This document shows positions 61,469 to 64,000 of a stretch of 64,000 nucleotides of DNA, piece after piece (the stretch's first letter is position 1; every line of letters begins with the position of its first letter). Origin of the DNA: Vitis vinifera. Lineage: Eukaryota > Streptophyta > Magnoliopsida > Vitales > Vitaceae. The stretch covers positions 19,754,001-19,818,000 of the forward strand of contig NC_081807.1 in the NCBI RefSeq assembly GCF_030704535.1, given 5' to 3'. The notes under the pieces were generated by a model. The model was not told the origin of the DNA. It saw only the letters and a program-made list of their open reading frames with translations, and ran no database searches. The position numbers and the translations under genes were made by a program.

Positions 61469-61640
61469 AGAGGGACAACCGAAAAACCCCAAAAGTACAG
61501 GTAATATCCACTTTCCTGAGAATTACACCAATGGTGGCACACACCAGAGCTAATCCAAGATGAACTGAACGGTCAAGGCACAAGAAACCTCAGTGAGTAT
61601 GGATCTCTGAGGATGATGAGGTTCAAGTAGATGTTTCTTT
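61469..61640 (-). pseudogene. Decayed second copy of the PICC-like membrane-anchor exon
   Basis: This stretch aligns with about 61655-61840, the 3' end of the genuine last exon. Shared plus-strand landmarks are AGAAACCTCA, ATGGATCTCTGA, GATGATGAGGTT and GAATTA followed by CACCAATG or TGCCAACG. Read on the minus strand it gives HLGLALVCATIGVILRK, recalling the real anchor LKFILGVALVSVIVGIILGK, but upstream stops prevent use. It lies just past the real stop codon, so it is a tandem duplicate left in the 3' untranslated region or flank. Confidence 0.75.
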
Positions 61641-61690
61641 TAAAATGCTGGATATAGGGATAACACCAAAAATAAATCCCAAAACTATAG

Positions 61691-64000
61691 CTAATATCGC
61701 TTTCCAAGAATTATGCCAACGATCACGGACACCAGGGCTACACCCAGGATAAACTTAAGGGTCATGGCAGAAGAAACCTCATTGGCCCGAGCATGGATCT
61801 CTGAAGATGATGAGGTTTGAGGTGAAGTTCCTTCTGACTTTTTCTTGCTCTTCCTTCTTGATGGAGTTGAGGTAACTAACCCAATGTCTCTGGATTTTAC
61901 CTCCATACCCTCAGATGGACTGCCTCCATCAGCCTGCATTGTGATTTAAATACAATCAGCCATTCAGATTACTGGTGAAAACCAATGTCACATGTGAAGA
62001 TATATTCAAATCCTTGTGATATGCAAATGCTTTGAATGTAGTTCCAGTTCCGCAAAACAGGGAGGAAAAAGTCTTGGAGAAATGAAGGGGTTTTCTACTC
62101 ATAATAATGATGAGAGGTCTTGTACAAATTTTAAGGTAAAAACTGACCTTTTCTTTTGATTTAGCCTCAGCCAGCTGCAATTTCTGCTCTAGTTCCTTAA
62201 CCTGGTTCTCTTTAAGTATGAGTTCTTGTTTCTTAGCTTCAAGCTCCTCAAGCAAATGCTTTGCTGCTGCCTCACGTTCCAACTCTTTTTGAGAATGAGT
62301 TTCCTTCTGTTTTGTTGGAAATTCAAACCCAAAAAAAAAAAAAAAAAAAAAAATCAACAATAATCTTTAAATCTCTTCTTGTATAAGATTTGCTACCTCT
62401 AACCATATATTCACAGATATTGTATTATTACAGTTTACTCCAATAACTCTACTCTTATACCTAGCTTAATATCAGATATCAGAAGTTTTAGCTTGGGTTT
62501 AAGCATGGCAGCAGTCTTATGGATTTTCCAAAACAAACATCTAGCAGGAAACATAGGACATGAATCTTAACGCATGTCTACCTGTTCGACAATGGATGTC
62601 TGAGCAAGATGTAGCTCTTTTTGAAGTTGTACTACTTGTTCACTTAAGGAGTCTCTATCTTGAACTTTACGTGCGTGCTCCTCCAATTGAGTACTTAATT
62701 CTGCCTCTCTTCCAACAGCAGCTGCCCGAACGCTTTCAACCTACAGGCAGTTGAAATTGTAATCAGAATTGATAATTCAAATTCATTGTATTTTGGATAG
62801 CTTATTATTTTTCTTCTTTGACTAATTTAGATTCTGAAAATCACAATACCTCTTCTTTCAATTGAGCCTCAGCTATCACTAATTGTTTCTCAAGCTCCTC
62901 CAAACGAGTTTGCAAGACAGTTTTTTCTGCAATTGAGGTGTGGGCAAGATGCAGTTCTTCCTGAAGTTGTACCACTTGTCCACTTAATATGTCCCTGTCA
63001 TGAACTTTACGCACATGATCCTCCAATTGTATATTTAATTCGGCCTCCCTTCCAGCTGCAGCTGCCTGGACAGTTTCAACCTACAGGCAGTTGAACTTGT
63101 AAGAATTGATACATGTTTGTTTTTTCTTATCAAATATAGTGGTCCTCAACATGATAAAATACCTCTTCTTTCAGTCGAGCCTCAGCTAAGACCAATTGTT
63201 TTTCAAGCTCATCCAGACGAGTTTGCAACACAGATTTGTCTGCAATTTCGGCTTTGAGGTTTTCCATCTCAGCTTTTATAGCGTCTTCATTTGCTTTCTG
63301 TTCTTTCAGTTGTCCTTCAAGCTGGATTATCACAGCCTGAAGTTCATTCTTGGCAGCTTGATAGGTTTCATTGAGTAGGTTGTTCTCTTCCATTACTGAA
63401 GATACCTGTAGAATTGATATTTGGTCAGAACATTATGTGATAAAGCAATCACCAGATTATTGTTTACCAAGATATCCATAAAAAGTAGCTATATGTTAAG
63501 CAACATGACTGAAATCTTTTAGTGATGCAAACCTGTGATTGTAGTTTCTGCCCTTCAGTAGCAAGCTGCTGTCTCAAATCTTCAATTCCTTTCTTTGAAA
63601 ATTGGAGCTGTTCAACTGTTTCGTCCTTCTCAGAAAATGCTGTTAAAAGTTTTTCTTGTAAATCGTTCATTTTGGATTCATATGCAGCCAGTTCCTGAGT
63701 AAGCTTCAAATTAGCCTCAGCGAGTCCTTCACTCTCTTTTTCAAAATGACCCAACTTTGTTTGCAATTCCTCAACAACGCTTTCCAGATCTTTCAGTTTC
63801 AGGAGAGTCTGTTCAAGGTCTACTTTTCGGGTTTCAGAAATTGCAGATGCTTCATGAGCTTGTTCTTCATAAACTTTTATTTGGCTTTCAAGTGCAGTTA
63901 ACTTCTCATTCAACTCTTTAGCCTCTGAATCTCTATGGGTGAATCTCTGAACAGCTTCTTCTAATTGGATCTCTGCTTCCTTGACTCGTTCTTCAGTTGC
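61691..64000 (-). CDS. Long coiled-coil, tail-anchored protein, PICC (At2g32240)-like, C-terminal 500 aa
   Basis: Six exons on the minus strand: 64000-63533 (open at the window edge), 63405-63163, 63080-62850, 62740-62582, 62306-62148 and 61933-61691, with GT/AG borders and all phase 0. The first five encode almost unbroken heptad coiled coil rich in Glu, Lys, Leu and Gln. The last encodes a Ser/Lys-rich linker (RRKSKKKSEGTSPQ) and a single hydrophobic anchor, FILGVALVSVIVGIILG, ending KRY, as in a tail-anchored protein facing the cytosol. Arabidopsis PICC, an ER-associated coiled-coil protein, has this architecture and a very similar tail, as remembered. The domains begin before the window, so the N-terminus is unseen. 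Exons 63405-62582 contain an internal tandem duplication. The paralogue PICL (At1g05320) is an alternative. Confidence 0.85.

Overview
The window looks like nuclear DNA of a eudicot plant. Its genes have plant introns with GT/AG borders in AT-rich DNA, the products are plant-type (a GRAS regulator, a P-class PPR protein, a cytosolic-type CysRS), and small non-autonomous transposons fill the gaps. The repeat style and gene content suggest grapevine (Vitis), but that is inference, not something shown by a marker.

Layout. (1) 3056-6789, +: the last four exons of a diacylglycerol-kinase-like gene; no upstream exons were found before the left edge. (2) 9229-20153, +: a complete nine-exon cysteinyl-tRNA synthetase of 513 residues. 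Its 7.5-kb second intron has collected a LINE fragment, two hAT-type elements and one or two very short LINE insertions. (3) 20.2-31.9 kb: a transposon-rich stretch with MITEs, nested hAT elements, a Copia-like gag-only remnant and, at 26942-28089, a hAT-type element carrying a broken piece of an UNC93-like transporter gene. (4) 32008-33336, +: an intronless GRAS gene, SCL23 (SCARECROW-LIKE 23). (5) 33.3-50.8 kb: mostly AT-rich non-genic DNA with one nuclear tRNA-Leu(UAA) at 44397-44479, LTR-derived sequence, a second hAT element related to the gene-carrying one, and a hairpin MITE. (6) 50776-53850, +: an intronless 1024-residue PPR protein with 24 motifs, like Arabidopsis At5g61990. (7) 55.1-59.4 kb: a dead LINE split by a hAT-type element; its 5' part may be inverted. 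(8) 61691-64000, -: the last six exons (500 residues) of a long coiled-coil protein with a C-terminal membrane anchor, like Arabidopsis PICC (At2g32240). It shows an internal exon duplication and a decayed second copy of its anchor exon.

The genes are independent eukaryotic units: translation (CysRS, tRNA-Leu), transcription (SCL23), organelle RNA processing (PPR), lipid signalling (DGK-like) and membrane tethering (PICC-like). No operon or dedicated pathway links them. The most notable feature is the gene-capturing hAT element, supported by a perfect 8-bp target duplication, inverted ends, a relative 21 kb away, and an interior whose damage is consistent with cytosine-methylation decay.
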